Assembly: GCA_017505525.1 (NCBI GenBank)
Contig: JAFVPB010000035.1
Span: 1 to 38,180, forward strand
Length of the DNA stretch: 38,180 bases
Source of the DNA: Clostridia bacterium
GTDB lineage: Bacteria; Bacillota; Clostridia; UMGS1883
Reading direction: 5' to 3'
Shown here one piece after another: positions 17,201 through 25,224 of this stretch (within the stretch, counting starts at the first letter, position 1; every line of letters starts with the position of its first letter). The position numbers and the translations under genes are program-made. Under the pieces are notes generated by a model. That model did not search any database and was not told the origin of the DNA. It saw only the letters and a program-made list of their open reading frames with translations.

Positions 17201-18609
17201 AAAAGCTTCCTGCAAATATAGTGTGGCTTTACAGCGACAGCGCTAATGGTACATACAATGAAATCCCTGAAGCTACAGGTGAAAAATATATTGTGGAAGA
17301 GGACTACGTGAATAAATTTATCCGCGTAAAGGTTACTCCTGAAGCAATCGACGGCACTGTTGGACCCAGCGCAACAAGCAATTACGTTTGTGCGCAGGCA
17401 CTTCCAACTGCAACAGTAACTGTTGAAACTCCACAGGCTTACGCAGTAGGCGACACGCTCAAGGGCGATTATGTATACAGCGATATCAACCTTGACAAAG
17501 AGGGCGAGACAACCTTCAGATGGTTAAGATTCAATAAAGAAACAGAAAAATATGAGGCTATAGTGGGAGCAACAGGAAAAACCTATGTTCTCACAGAAGA
17601 TGATTGCTTCACAAAGCTTAAATTTGAAGTTAAGCCTGTAAGCACAAAAGAACCAACAAGTGCAGAAGATAATTTGTTCTACAGTGAAGAAATCAACGGA
17701 CCCGATAAGCCATATATTGAAAACCTTAAGATAAAAGTAAGCGGCAAGATTGCTACAGTAAGCTATGATTACAAGCATCCAAACGGAGTAGCCGAGGGTG
17801 CAACCATCATTAAATGGACTGTAGACGGAAAGTCAAAGGGCGAGGGAGCAAGCTGTATTGCATCAGAAAGCTCCACAATAAAGGTTGAGGTTACACCTGT
17901 TGCTTCAAAAGAACCAAGCAAGGGAGAAACAAAAACTGCAACTAAAAAAGGTGAGTCAACACCGCAGTCAGGCGGTGGCGGCGGCGGAAAAGTTACTGCC
18001 GGCAGCATCGTAATTCTTCCCGAGGTTACAGTTACACCTGAAAAGAGCGAACAGTTCCTTACAGGAAGTGAAGCTAACCACTGGGGCGCAAGTGCTATTG
18101 AATGGGCAATTGCAGGCGGATATATGGAAAAAGAAGCAGACGGCCTCTTTAATCCGGATATGGAATATAACAGACAAAACTTCCTTACAAGCGTATTAAA
18201 GATGGTTGGAATGAAAGGTTCGCTTTATAAAGACACATTTAAAGATGTTGAAAAAGGTGAATTTGCAAATCTCTTACAGTCGGCGGTTGATGCAGGAATA
18301 ATCAGTGTTGACGAAAACTTCAATCCTCAGAGAAATGTTTCAAGAGAAGAAGTTTGTAAGATAATTGTTACTTCTCTTACCTATATGGGTCTTGATAAGA
18401 ATGCTAAGGGCGATATCACTAAGTTTACCGATAGCGCAGAAATCGGTGCGTGGGCAGAAGAATATATAGCGAAAATGCTTGGAACAGGCCTTATGGTTGG
18501 TACTGACGATGGCAGATTTATGCCGAAGGGTACTCTTACAAAGGCGCAGACTGCAACAATACTTCGCAGACTTTCCGAGTATGTGGAAAATGTTAAGGAG
18601 GGTAAATGA
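14215..18609 (+). CDS. SLH-anchored multidomain surface protein
   Basis: 1464-residue exported protein, probably a surface scaffold or adhesin rather than an enzyme. In order: signal peptide (1-25); two modules related to those of the previous gene (about 28-245 and 275-502), joined by a Pro/Glu linker with PEVPEIPEEPQEPEE; a Big_5-type Ig domain (503-612); a cadherin-like sandwich (614-702, TVNGEEIADFDGDTTAYTV); a CBM4/9-like region opening with NLVVNPGFETGNLDGY (712-852); a beta-rich region; two and a half copies of an Ig-like repeat (about 965-1242); a Gly-rich linker (SGGGGGG); and three SLH domains (about 1279-1337, 1340-1399, 1400-1459) that bind pyruvylated secondary wall polymer. The start is the ATG at 14215 with AGGAGG; a longer frame from 14131 runs through the intergenic hairpin and is not credible. 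Its TGA overlaps the next start. Confidence 0.88.
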   Translation: MKRLLSLFTILCCVFSFVTFPVAVKAEVVTFSDNFQTETDTVPDNWSVAATSLNTTATVETENGNKFLRLAATAQRWSSALPSVVTKENMISVPLTDKEVLIKYKTRMSSENSTKIQFYMRAGVPGGASSTTEITGNNYKVVEIRRNGDAERTSLYYYTTNTWPSEHTGISFNKDVWYEVEALINPTDETIVYTVGNETDGYITLDAKMEINSLSSLELIDNLAAVMCYANAGAYMDIDDVYVGYPEETEVPETPEVPEIPEEPQEPEEVVNKERYILYDDFESDGTTPQNWQLYSGTLATVEVKEEENNSFLRLKATEGVVNNGSNTAKQPIAITKPGVMDFKLSETEKLVIKAKLRHNETGSGNMSSLRLGYPYPEANFTDTVSGSYAIFGFRENTVRHLDYDGSHTQSWLDTVASYTTSVDKWYDTTTVINPADMTYTLTITDGTNTKTATGNMTRTGTDSFFNELDLVKSLALKITGASSSSTYMDADDVIVYKVYTSPKADLVADNGYIAANASSVNVKFDKDMDEATLTETTVLLEDADGGELTYEGSYDKETKTYKIVPDEALIPGETYYVKLDEEIYANNIGEIGDTEYDGGKLTGTKEFSFVVAAPKSDNARLSAITVNGEEIADFDGDTTAYTVKLMYADDLEMPVVTATTEDAKAKAPQITYPDEVGKDITIKSVAEDGITEIIYTVSVKLIGKEMAKLGENLVVNPGFETGNLDGYTSMDTFKIESSTAHTGSYSGKSVGRTNPQSGFYRQNVNVKANRTYLLSAWFKTSSGTQQYEIYPNTSNVERPYRESETVAGSPTEWTRVILTIVPKIDTPITPSVLSWTTTEDYYVDDIYVGEIKPSVVYNGINTVAVDRSKEVRSELKADIVNQFGTKNGLASAEITEWRIVSAPYGVSTSGNELIVSREAEAGTAVIDIVFEPNYVGANRVLDEDVPEWTKRIEITVTDDTEPIPYAKELKILGEVVLDGELEADYRYYHNGGVDEKLPANIVWLYSDSANGTYNEIPEATGEKYIVEEDYVNKFIRVKVTPEAIDGTVGPSATSNYVCAQALPTATVTVETPQAYAVGDTLKGDYVYSDINLDKEGETTFRWLRFNKETEKYEAIVGATGKTYVLTEDDCFTKLKFEVKPVSTKEPTSAEDNLFYSEEINGPDKPYIENLKIKVSGKIATVSYDYKHPNGVAEGATIIKWTVDGKSKGEGASCIASESSTIKVEVTPVASKEPSKGETKTATKKGESTPQSGGGGGGKVTAGSIVILPEVTVTPEKSEQFLTGSEANHWGASAIEWAIAGGYMEKEADGLFNPDMEYNRQNFLTSVLKMVGMKGSLYKDTFKDVEKGEFANLLQSAVDAGIISVDENFNPQRNVSREEVCKIIVTSLTYMGLDKNAKGDITKFTDSAEIGAWAEEYIAKMLGTGLMVGTDDGRFMPKGTLTKAQTATILRRLSEYVENVKEGK

Positions 18610-21233
18610 TGAAAAAGTTAATAAAGATTTTATCATTCCTTATGGCACTTCTTGTTTTCAGTACATCGGTGCTTGCCGAAAGCCCGAAAGAAACGGTTAA
18701 AAATATGATGGATAACGATCTTGATTATTTTGAAGATGTTTACCGTTTCGACCTTTCTATCCAGAAAGAAACCCAAGATGATACAAAGGAAAAATTAACT
18801 AACCCAAATGCAGTATTCATGGTGCTTACACTTGGCATTATGAAGAATATGCCTGATGGAACATTCAGCGAAAATCTGATTGTTACATACCCTGAATTTG
18901 CATCAATGGTATACACTTTATCGGCAGGAACAGAAAGCGGATTCGTTCCCGACTACAGCTCTTTCGATAACAGCAATATCACAGTGGGAGAAGCTACTTA
19001 TCATGTGCTTAATGCTCTTGGCTACACAATGGGAAGAGCATACGGTTCGTTTGATGAAATGGCTTTGGCACAGAAAATCGGTCTTTTCAAGGGCGGAATT
19101 ATGAAAAAAGAATCGCTTGTAACACGCGGATTTGCGGCACAACTTTTCTATAATGCTCTTGAAATTGATATGATGGCTCAGGTTTCTTACGGAGAAAATG
19201 ATAACTATTCAATTCAGAAGGGCAGCACTCTTTTAAGTGATGTGTTTAACGTTGAAAGAATAGAAGGAACCGTGAATGCAACTCCCGGAATAAACATTTA
19301 TTCAACGGTTCTTCCTGAAAACGACCAAATTCAGATCGACAGAGCAGTTTATATAGCGGGAAAGCTTGACTTTACAGATTTTCTCGGAATGTATGTAGAG
19401 GGATATGTAAAAATTGATGATAAAAACAACTATCCCGTTGTACTTGGCCTCAGAAAGAGCGACAAGGGAAATTCGATAAAGATTAAGCTTACAGATATTG
19501 AATCTGTAAGTGATACTGCAATAAAGTATTACGATGGAGAAAAGCTCAGAAGCATAAATATTTCAGGAATAAAAAATGTGCTTTACAATGCTGATTCAAA
19601 GGTTAACTACAAGTTTACCGAATCACTCATCGATAAAGAGGGCGAAATCGTATTTACAGGCGGAAAGAACGGCAAATATACAAATGCAATTATAAAAGAT
19701 AAGGCAAGCTACACAGTACGCCATATTGCAGAAAAGAATAAAAAGATATTCCTTAACAACGGTCTTCTCTTTAACGGAAGCGATTATATCGACGTTTCAA
19801 ATGAGGATGACGACAGATTTATAAGAATAGTTAAGGATGGAGCTATTATTTCCCTTGCAGATATTAAGGTGAACAATGCTATAAGCGTTATTCAGCGCGC
19901 AGATAAGCGCTATACTTATATCGAGGTAAGCGACAAAACTGCTTCGGGTGTTGTAAATGCCCGTAACGATAATATGATTACAGTTGGTAATAAGGATTAT
20001 TACGTTACATCTCTTTATGAAGAAGCTTCACAGCTTGAAGATTCAACTGCACGTAACTTTGTGCGCGGCGACAGCGGTGTTTTCTATCTTACAGACGACG
20101 GATTTATTGCAGGCTACAGTGGTAACGACGGGGTTAAATACGGTATTATCTCTTTGTTTGGTAAAACCGACGGAATGGACCCTGAGCTTAAGGTAAAGAT
20201 CTTCACTGAAAACAGTGAGTGGATTACAGTTATGGCTGCAAAGAAAATTGAGCTTGATGGTAAGGAAATGACTAAGCTTGAAGCAGCGGATATTCTTGAT
20301 GCTGAAAAAGAAGATATTGAATATAACCCTGTAAGATTTAAGCTTAATGCAGATGGAGAGCTTGTATTACTTGATACGATGAGCGAAACAGAATACAGTG
20401 ACCACAAAGAGGCGCTTTCTCCTGATAAAAAGGTAACGTGGTCGGGCGAAACGAACTGGACATCTCCTTACGTTATTTATAGTGGAAGCGAAAGCTACAG
20501 TATTTTTGATGCTAAGATGTTCATTGTTCCTGAAGAAGCTAAGCGTGATAACGAAGAACTTTATTCAGTGCAGAAATCCACAAGTATTTCTTCAGGCGCA
20601 CATATCTCTCTTGACATCTATAACCGCGATGAATTAGGCCATGCTGCACTTTTAGTAAGAAGTGCAGGCGGCGGATCAGACCTCTATGGCTCAAGAATTA
20701 TAGCAATAGAAAATGTTCGTCATTCAATAAGTGATGATGGAGACCGCGATGTTATCATAGGATATCAGCATAACGGATCATCACCCGGCGTAGGTACGTG
20801 GGATTCGGTAACGCTTGCTATAAGCGATACGCTTCTTAAGAAAGAACCCGATATAAGCTTTAAACCCGGAGATGTTATTCTCTATGCTAAAGATTCAACG
20901 GGAAAAGAGCTTATAAACTACAAGCTTCTTGTTCGCGACGGAGCTTTGTATCCGGGAATAAATACCACACAGTTTGATGCTAACACAAACATCACATACG
21001 CCTACGGCATAGCTAATGCATTCAATTTTGATTCATCAGCTAAGCTTATGCAGGTTAAAGCAGATCTTGGTGGCGGCATATTCGGCACTTATACATTTAT
21101 ACCGCGCGGAGTTGTGGAATGGAAATCTTCCGAGAAGCGCTTCAACTCAATTTCACTTGATGAAATTTCCCCCGGTGAAAAGGTGCTTGTTTCAGGACAG
21201 GGTTGCCACGTTAGTGCAATTGTGTTAAGATAA
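18609..21233 (+). CDS. SLH-type surface protein, translationally coupled
   Basis: 874-residue exported protein. A signal peptide (to about residue 23, VLAES) is followed by degenerate SLH repeats at about 55-180, with readable cores LGIMKNMPDGTF..VTYPEFA and LVTRGFAAQLFYNAL. The remaining 690 residues are beta-rich and without known catalytic motifs. A segment with FYLTDDGFIAGYS and KIELDGKEMTKLEA resembles FFVDYTGQIAAIKY and KIELDGKEVNASAA in the SLH protein at 29981, so the two are distant paralogues. The start overlaps the upstream stop (ATGATGA): AAGGAGG at 18595-18601 suits the second ATG (seven-base spacing) better than the first at 18606. The coupling suggests the two SLH proteins are made in a fixed ratio. 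An S-layer-like role is likely; the exact function is unknown. Confidence 0.8.
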   Translation: MKKLIKILSFLMALLVFSTSVLAESPKETVKNMMDNDLDYFEDVYRFDLSIQKETQDDTKEKLTNPNAVFMVLTLGIMKNMPDGTFSENLIVTYPEFASMVYTLSAGTESGFVPDYSSFDNSNITVGEATYHVLNALGYTMGRAYGSFDEMALAQKIGLFKGGIMKKESLVTRGFAAQLFYNALEIDMMAQVSYGENDNYSIQKGSTLLSDVFNVERIEGTVNATPGINIYSTVLPENDQIQIDRAVYIAGKLDFTDFLGMYVEGYVKIDDKNNYPVVLGLRKSDKGNSIKIKLTDIESVSDTAIKYYDGEKLRSINISGIKNVLYNADSKVNYKFTESLIDKEGEIVFTGGKNGKYTNAIIKDKASYTVRHIAEKNKKIFLNNGLLFNGSDYIDVSNEDDDRFIRIVKDGAIISLADIKVNNAISVIQRADKRYTYIEVSDKTASGVVNARNDNMITVGNKDYYVTSLYEEASQLEDSTARNFVRGDSGVFYLTDDGFIAGYSGNDGVKYGIISLFGKTDGMDPELKVKIFTENSEWITVMAAKKIELDGKEMTKLEAADILDAEKEDIEYNPVRFKLNADGELVLLDTMSETEYSDHKEALSPDKKVTWSGETNWTSPYVIYSGSESYSIFDAKMFIVPEEAKRDNEELYSVQKSTSISSGAHISLDIYNRDELGHAALLVRSAGGGSDLYGSRIIAIENVRHSISDDGDRDVIIGYQHNGSSPGVGTWDSVTLAISDTLLKKEPDISFKPGDVILYAKDSTGKELINYKLLVRDGALYPGINTTQFDANTNITYAYGIANAFNFDSSAKLMQVKADLGGGIFGTYTFIPRGVVEWKSSEKRFNSISLDEISPGEKVLVSGQGCHVSAIVLR

Positions 21234-21276
21234 TGAAATAAATTAGTTTGTTTCATTCTGAATAGGAGGATGTCGT

Positions 21277-22569
21277 ATGAATAATGAGATTAAAGTGTTC
21301 TTACCGCAGAAATTTGATTTGGTAAAAGGCGATTTATTTCAGCTCTTTTACCGGGGGGTAGTAGATGCACCGGATCCATTCGTCTATGACATCCTTTCTG
21401 TTTGCGAAAAAGGCAGAAATTTTCCAAGATATTTTGAATTTCTTCCAGAAGACGAAGGAGAATTTGAGCTTGAAATTTATGTGTATGGTGCAGGAAAAGA
21501 GCTTTTGGGTAAAGGGAAAACCATTTTAAAGGTTACAGATTCGAAACCTGCCGAAAAAAATGTAAATATTCTTTGCATCGGTGATTCTCTTACTGCAGGC
21601 GGAGAATGGGTTGGCGAAGCGAAAAGAAGGCTGACAGAAAACGGAGGAGAGCCTTTCGGTGTTGGGTTTGACGGTATTAATTTCGTTGGAAACTGCAATA
21701 AAAACGGAGCTTCGTTTGAAGCCTTTGGTGGATGGAAGTGGGAAAGCTTTTACAGTTGCGTGCATTCCTCTATGTGGATTGAATGTGAGCACGATAAAAC
21801 GGCAGTAGATCAGCATTCTTTGTGGGAAGACGAGCGCGGAAGCTTGTGGGTTCTTGAAACTATTGAAAAAGAGCGCCTTAAGTTTAATCGTGCATACCTT
21901 CATGCAGAGCCTGTTCCCGAAAGCGGTGTTCTTAAATGCTTTGGTTATGCCACAAACACTTCTCCGATAAAAATTAAAAAAAGCTTTGAAGAACAAAACA
22001 GCCCATTTATCAATCCCGAGACAAACGAAGCGGATATAAGATGGTATCTTGATAAAAACAATATAGATAATCTTGATTTGGTTTATATTCTTTTAGGTAC
22101 AAATGGATGGAAAAGTGAGCCTCATGAGGGCCTCACAGACGAGGAATACGTAAAACTCCATGCTGATAACGGAAGAAAGCTCGCAGATTTAATTCACGAA
22201 GCTTCCCCCAATGCTAAAATAAAGGTTTTGGGACTAATCGGATGCAGCGTGAATGGGGGAACGGGCACAAGCTATGGTGCAAGGCTTCCTTATTGCGACG
22301 ATTATGGATATATGCACTTTACAATGCTTTTAAATAAAGCATATGAAGAGTGGACAAACGAAGAAAAATATAAAGACTTTATGGAGTTTGTTAATCTTTC
22401 CGGTCAGATAGATGCAGACCATGCTTTCCCATGTGAAGAAAAGAGAGTTAACACAAGAAGCACTGCTACAGAAACAATAGGTACTAACGGTGCTCATCCT
22501 TCTTATGAGGGATATATGCAGATTGCAGATGCAGCGTGGAGAAATATGGTAGCATCATTAAAGAAATGA
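21277..22569 (+). CDS. SGNH/GDSL-type hydrolase with N-terminal beta domain
   Basis: 430-residue hydrolase-like protein. Residues 1-90 look like an all-beta accessory domain; the SGNH fold begins at NILCIGDSLTAGG with the nucleophile Ser104. The block III motif is LLGTNGW and the C-terminal block is TNGAHPSYEG with His407. Most SGNH esterases have Asp three residues before this His; here it is Asn404, so either the family uses a Ser-His dyad or another acid helps. No signal peptide is visible, so it is predicted cytoplasmic. The family includes carbohydrate acetyl esterases, so deacetylating imported oligosaccharides fits the locus, but the substrate is inferred. It starts 43 bases after the SLH gene, with AGGAGG upstream, and a strong terminator closes the series. 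Confidence 0.85.
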   Translation: MNNEIKVFLPQKFDLVKGDLFQLFYRGVVDAPDPFVYDILSVCEKGRNFPRYFEFLPEDEGEFELEIYVYGAGKELLGKGKTILKVTDSKPAEKNVNILCIGDSLTAGGEWVGEAKRRLTENGGEPFGVGFDGINFVGNCNKNGASFEAFGGWKWESFYSCVHSSMWIECEHDKTAVDQHSLWEDERGSLWVLETIEKERLKFNRAYLHAEPVPESGVLKCFGYATNTSPIKIKKSFEEQNSPFINPETNEADIRWYLDKNNIDNLDLVYILLGTNGWKSEPHEGLTDEEYVKLHADNGRKLADLIHEASPNAKIKVLGLIGCSVNGGTGTSYGARLPYCDDYGYMHFTMLLNKAYEEWTNEEKYKDFMEFVNLSGQIDADHAFPCEEKRVNTRSTATETIGTNGAHPSYEGYMQIADAAWRNMVASLKK

Positions 22570-22577
22570 TATTAAAA

Positions 22578-22615
22578 AAATACGGAGATGTTTTTTAGCA
22601 TCTCCGTATTTTTTT
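22578..22615 (+). terminator. Terminator of the surface-polysaccharide gene series
   Basis: AAATACGGAGATG (22578-22590) pairs perfectly with CATCTCCGTATTT (22599-22611) around TTTTTTAG and runs into a T tract. Confidence 0.9.
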
Positions 22616-22616
22616 G

Positions 22617-22650
22617 TTGATTGAAAACGGTGTGTGTGATATAATATAAT
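22617..22650 (+). promoter_or_regulatory. Promoter of the GNAT-RdgB operon
   Basis: TTGATT (22617-22622), 17 bases, then TATAAT (22640-22645), preceded by an extended TGA element. A second TATAAT overlaps at 22645-22650 and would pair with TTGAAA at 22621 over 18 bases. Either gives a start about 40 bases before the first gene. Confidence 0.75.
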
Positions 22651-22691
22651 GAAAATATTGAATTAGTAATTTAAATAAAGAGGGAAACGTT

Positions 22692-23177
22692 ATGAAAGTC
22701 AGAAAAGCGCTGCCGGAGGATTTGAATTCAATATTTGAAATATATGAAACAGCCCGTGAGTATATGCGAAGAACAGGCAATCCCACCCAGTGGGGAACTA
22801 ACAAGCCATCTGAAGAGCTTTTGGTAGACGACATACGAAAAGGTGAGCTTTACGTTGGAGAGGCAGAAGACGGGAATATTCACTTCGTTTTTGCGTTTAT
22901 ACTTGGAGAGGACCCAACATATTCGTATATAGAAAACGGGAAATGGCTTTCCGATGCTCCTTACGGAACAATTCATCGTATCGCAAGCGACGGAGTGGTT
23001 TCGGGCGTTGTTAAAACGGCAGTTGATTTCTGCAAAAAAACTATTACAAATTTAAGGATAGATACGCACGAGAATAATAAAACCATGCAGCATGTTGTAG
23101 AAAAGCTTGGGTTTGTTAAATGCGGTATTATATACATAGATGATGGCACCCCAAGAATTGCATATCAACTTTTATAA
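22692..23177 (+). CDS. GNAT-family N-acetyltransferase
   Basis: 161-residue protein with the GNAT opening MKVRKALPEDLNSIFEIYETA and the C-terminal family motif LRIDTHENNKTMQHVVEKLGF. The acetyl-CoA-binding loop, usually R/Q-x-x-G-x-G/A, is degenerate (SGVVSGVVKTAVDF region), so activity is less certain than for the other GNAT in this operon. It is the first gene of a five-gene operon with gaps of 3-21 bases. The acceptor substrate cannot be predicted. Confidence 0.82.
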   Translation: MKVRKALPEDLNSIFEIYETAREYMRRTGNPTQWGTNKPSEELLVDDIRKGELYVGEAEDGNIHFVFAFILGEDPTYSYIENGKWLSDAPYGTIHRIASDGVVSGVVKTAVDFCKKTITNLRIDTHENNKTMQHVVEKLGFVKCGIIYIDDGTPRIAYQLL

Positions 23178-23197
23178 TATAAGAAAGGAAGTATATT

Positions 23198-23995
23198 ATG
23201 GAAATTATTGCTAACCACGCTCATATTTTTCAAAAAGAGGTGCGGGAAGATGGGTGTGTTGAAGCACTTCTGGATTTTCTGGATGAATGCTCAATAGCTA
23301 AGGCAGTATGCTTTGCACCATTTGATGATTATTTTAACTCAAACGGGGAAAGCGCAAGCAGATGGATGTATGAGCAAATAAAAAATAACGACCGTTTGAT
23401 GGCTTTTGGTACAATTGATTTTACTAAGGAAAATCTTAAAGACCAGGTTGAAGAGATATATAGCTTAGGATTAGCAGGAATCAAGATGCATCCCGCCTAT
23501 CAGAAGTTTAAAGTGGACGGGGAAAGAGCGTGTGAGGTTTACGAGATAGCCGAAAAAAGAGGTCTTCCCATATCTTTTCACACAGGAATACACTGGCACA
23601 GAATCTCAAGTTACAACACGCTTTTGTATGATGAGGTTGCATATAAATTTCCCGAGCTTAAAATATGTATGGAACATGTGGGCGGTTATTCATTTTTCAA
23701 TGATGCAATTGCAGTAATGAGTAACAATGGAAGCAATATTTATGCAGGCCTTACAAGTGTATTTCATCACGATACACATAAGCATTGGTATCTTGGTAAA
23801 GAAAGAGTTAAAGATCTTATTTGGCTTACAGATGTTAAACAGTGCGTTTTCGGACTGGATTTTCCATATACGAAGCCTTATCAGATTAAGGAAGCAATCA
23901 ATTCACTGCGCGAATGCATAGATGAGATGAATCTTGGGGAAGAAGCGCTTAGTGATGTTTTTGGCGGAAATCTTATGCGTATGATAGGAAAATAA
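23198..23995 (+). CDS. Amidohydrolase-family metal-dependent hydrolase
   Basis: 265-residue TIM-barrel hydrolase of the amidohydrolase-2 type (COG2159-like). Metal and catalytic motifs lie in the expected order: N-terminal HAH (H7, H9), GIKMHP in the middle, ISFHTG, MEHVGG, and the terminal Asp in FGLDFPY. These proteins hydrolyse or decarboxylate small ring and carboxylate compounds; the substrate here is unknown. No signal peptide, so cytoplasmic. Shine-Dalgarno AGAAAGGAAG is upstream, and the gene is 20 bases from the GNAT gene. Confidence 0.85.
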   Translation: MEIIANHAHIFQKEVREDGCVEALLDFLDECSIAKAVCFAPFDDYFNSNGESASRWMYEQIKNNDRLMAFGTIDFTKENLKDQVEEIYSLGLAGIKMHPAYQKFKVDGERACEVYEIAEKRGLPISFHTGIHWHRISSYNTLLYDEVAYKFPELKICMEHVGGYSFFNDAIAVMSNNGSNIYAGLTSVFHHDTHKHWYLGKERVKDLIWLTDVKQCVFGLDFPYTKPYQIKEAINSLRECIDEMNLGEEALSDVFGGNLMRMIGK

Positions 23996-24016
23996 ATTTT
24001 ACAGGAGGACATATAC

Positions 24017-24685
24017 GTGGAATTAAAAGGACTAAAGATTAATTTTCTAGGCGACAGCATCACAGAGGGGGTTGGTGTAAGCACTCCTGATGCTCTTTAC
24101 CACGCAATTTTAAAAAGGGAGGCAGGACTTAAAGAAGCGCGCAACTACGGAATAAGTGCGACAAGATATGCACTTCAGAAGGGTTATCCCGCAAGACCGA
24201 AAGACGACTATGTTGATGTTAATTCTTTCTCTGAAAGATTTAACAAAATGGACGACGATGCCGATGTGGTTGTTGTATTTGGAGGAACTAACGACTATGG
24301 CCACGGAGATGCACCGATAGGAACCTTTGAAGACAGAACTCCCGAAACTTTTTATGGCGCGTGCCATTATTTATACAGTGGACTTATAAAAAAATATCTT
24401 GGAAAAACAATCGTTATAATGACGCCTCTTCATAGAATAGGGGAAGAAAGCAGGTCATATGGCGTTAAACCCGGAGAATACGGCAGCCTTAAAGAATATG
24501 TAGATATAATAAGAGAAGTTGCACAATACTACTCGCTTCCCGTTCTTGATTTATTTAAAGAAAGCGGACTTCAGCCTGCAGTAAAAGAAATTCAGGATAA
24601 ATACATTCCTGATGGACTTCATCCAAATGATGAGGGTCATAAAATAATAGCAAATAAGCTTAAAAATTTTCTTAAAAATCTATAA
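24017..24685 (+). CDS. SGNH/GDSL hydrolase
   Basis: 222-residue single-domain esterase or lipase-like enzyme. All four blocks are canonical: FLGDSITEG with Ser14, the block II Gly in the RNYGISATRY region, block III VVVFGGTNDYG, and block V PDGLHPNDEGH with Asp199 and His202. It begins at GTG 24017, eight bases after AGGAGG. No signal peptide. It is distinct from the longer SGNH protein at 21277, which lacks the catalytic Asp. It probably removes acetyl or acyl groups from a small glycoside or lipid; the substrate is unknown. Confidence 0.88.
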   Translation: MELKGLKINFLGDSITEGVGVSTPDALYHAILKREAGLKEARNYGISATRYALQKGYPARPKDDYVDVNSFSERFNKMDDDADVVVVFGGTNDYGHGDAPIGTFEDRTPETFYGACHYLYSGLIKKYLGKTIVIMTPLHRIGEESRSYGVKPGEYGSLKEYVDIIREVAQYYSLPVLDLFKESGLQPAVKEIQDKYIPDGLHPNDEGHKIIANKLKNFLKNL

Positions 24686-24696
24686 AGGAACATATA

Positions 24697-25221
24697 ATGG
24701 TAAGACAAGCACTTAAAGAGGAAAAAGAAAAAGTAATAAAATTTTATGATGTTGTTATCGAAGCAAATAACAAGGCAGAAATTAATCTGAGATGGCAAAA
24801 AAACATTCATCCGTCGCACAAGCTTTTAAATGAATCGGTAGATAACGGAGAGCTATTTATTTACGAGGAAAAAGGTGATATCCTTGGTGCATGCATAATG
24901 AATAAAAGCTTTAATGAAAGCTACTTGCAGATAGAGTGGGGCGTTGATGTACAGTTATGCGAACTTGGAATAATTCACGTTTTCGGGGTACATCCCGAAT
25001 GTTTTAGAAAAGGCATAGGAGAAAAGCTTTTAAACGGAGTTAAAGAATATGCGAGAAAAAACAAAATAAAAGCAATAAGGCTTGATGTTTTTAAAATAAA
25101 CACGCCTGCCGTAAAGCTCTACGAAAAGCTTGGGTTTTTAAGAATGGGAGAAATTGTAATGTTTGTTCCAAATATTGGAGATGAAGATTTTTATTTATAC
25201 GAATATAAAACCGAGGTGTAA
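24697..25221 (+). CDS. GNAT-family N-acetyltransferase
   Basis: 174-residue acetyltransferase. The acetyl-CoA-binding motif is clear in VHPECFRKGIGEKLLNGVKE (R-K-G-I-G), followed by the conserved AVKLYEKLGFLRMG. The N-terminal region begins MVRQALKEEKEKVIKFYDVV, as in RimI-like general acetyltransferases. The acceptor is unknown. It starts 11 bases after the SGNH gene and ends three bases before rdgB. Confidence 0.87.
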   Translation: MVRQALKEEKEKVIKFYDVVIEANNKAEINLRWQKNIHPSHKLLNESVDNGELFIYEEKGDILGACIMNKSFNESYLQIEWGVDVQLCELGIIHVFGVHPECFRKGIGEKLLNGVKEYARKNKIKAIRLDVFKINTPAVKLYEKLGFLRMGEIVMFVPNIGDEDFYLYEYKTEV

Positions 25222-25224
25222 AAA

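Noticed and set aside
21526-21996. Minus-strand frame of 156 codons inside the SGNH gene at 21277
   Set aside because: Antisense shadow; no start signals and no recognisable motif.
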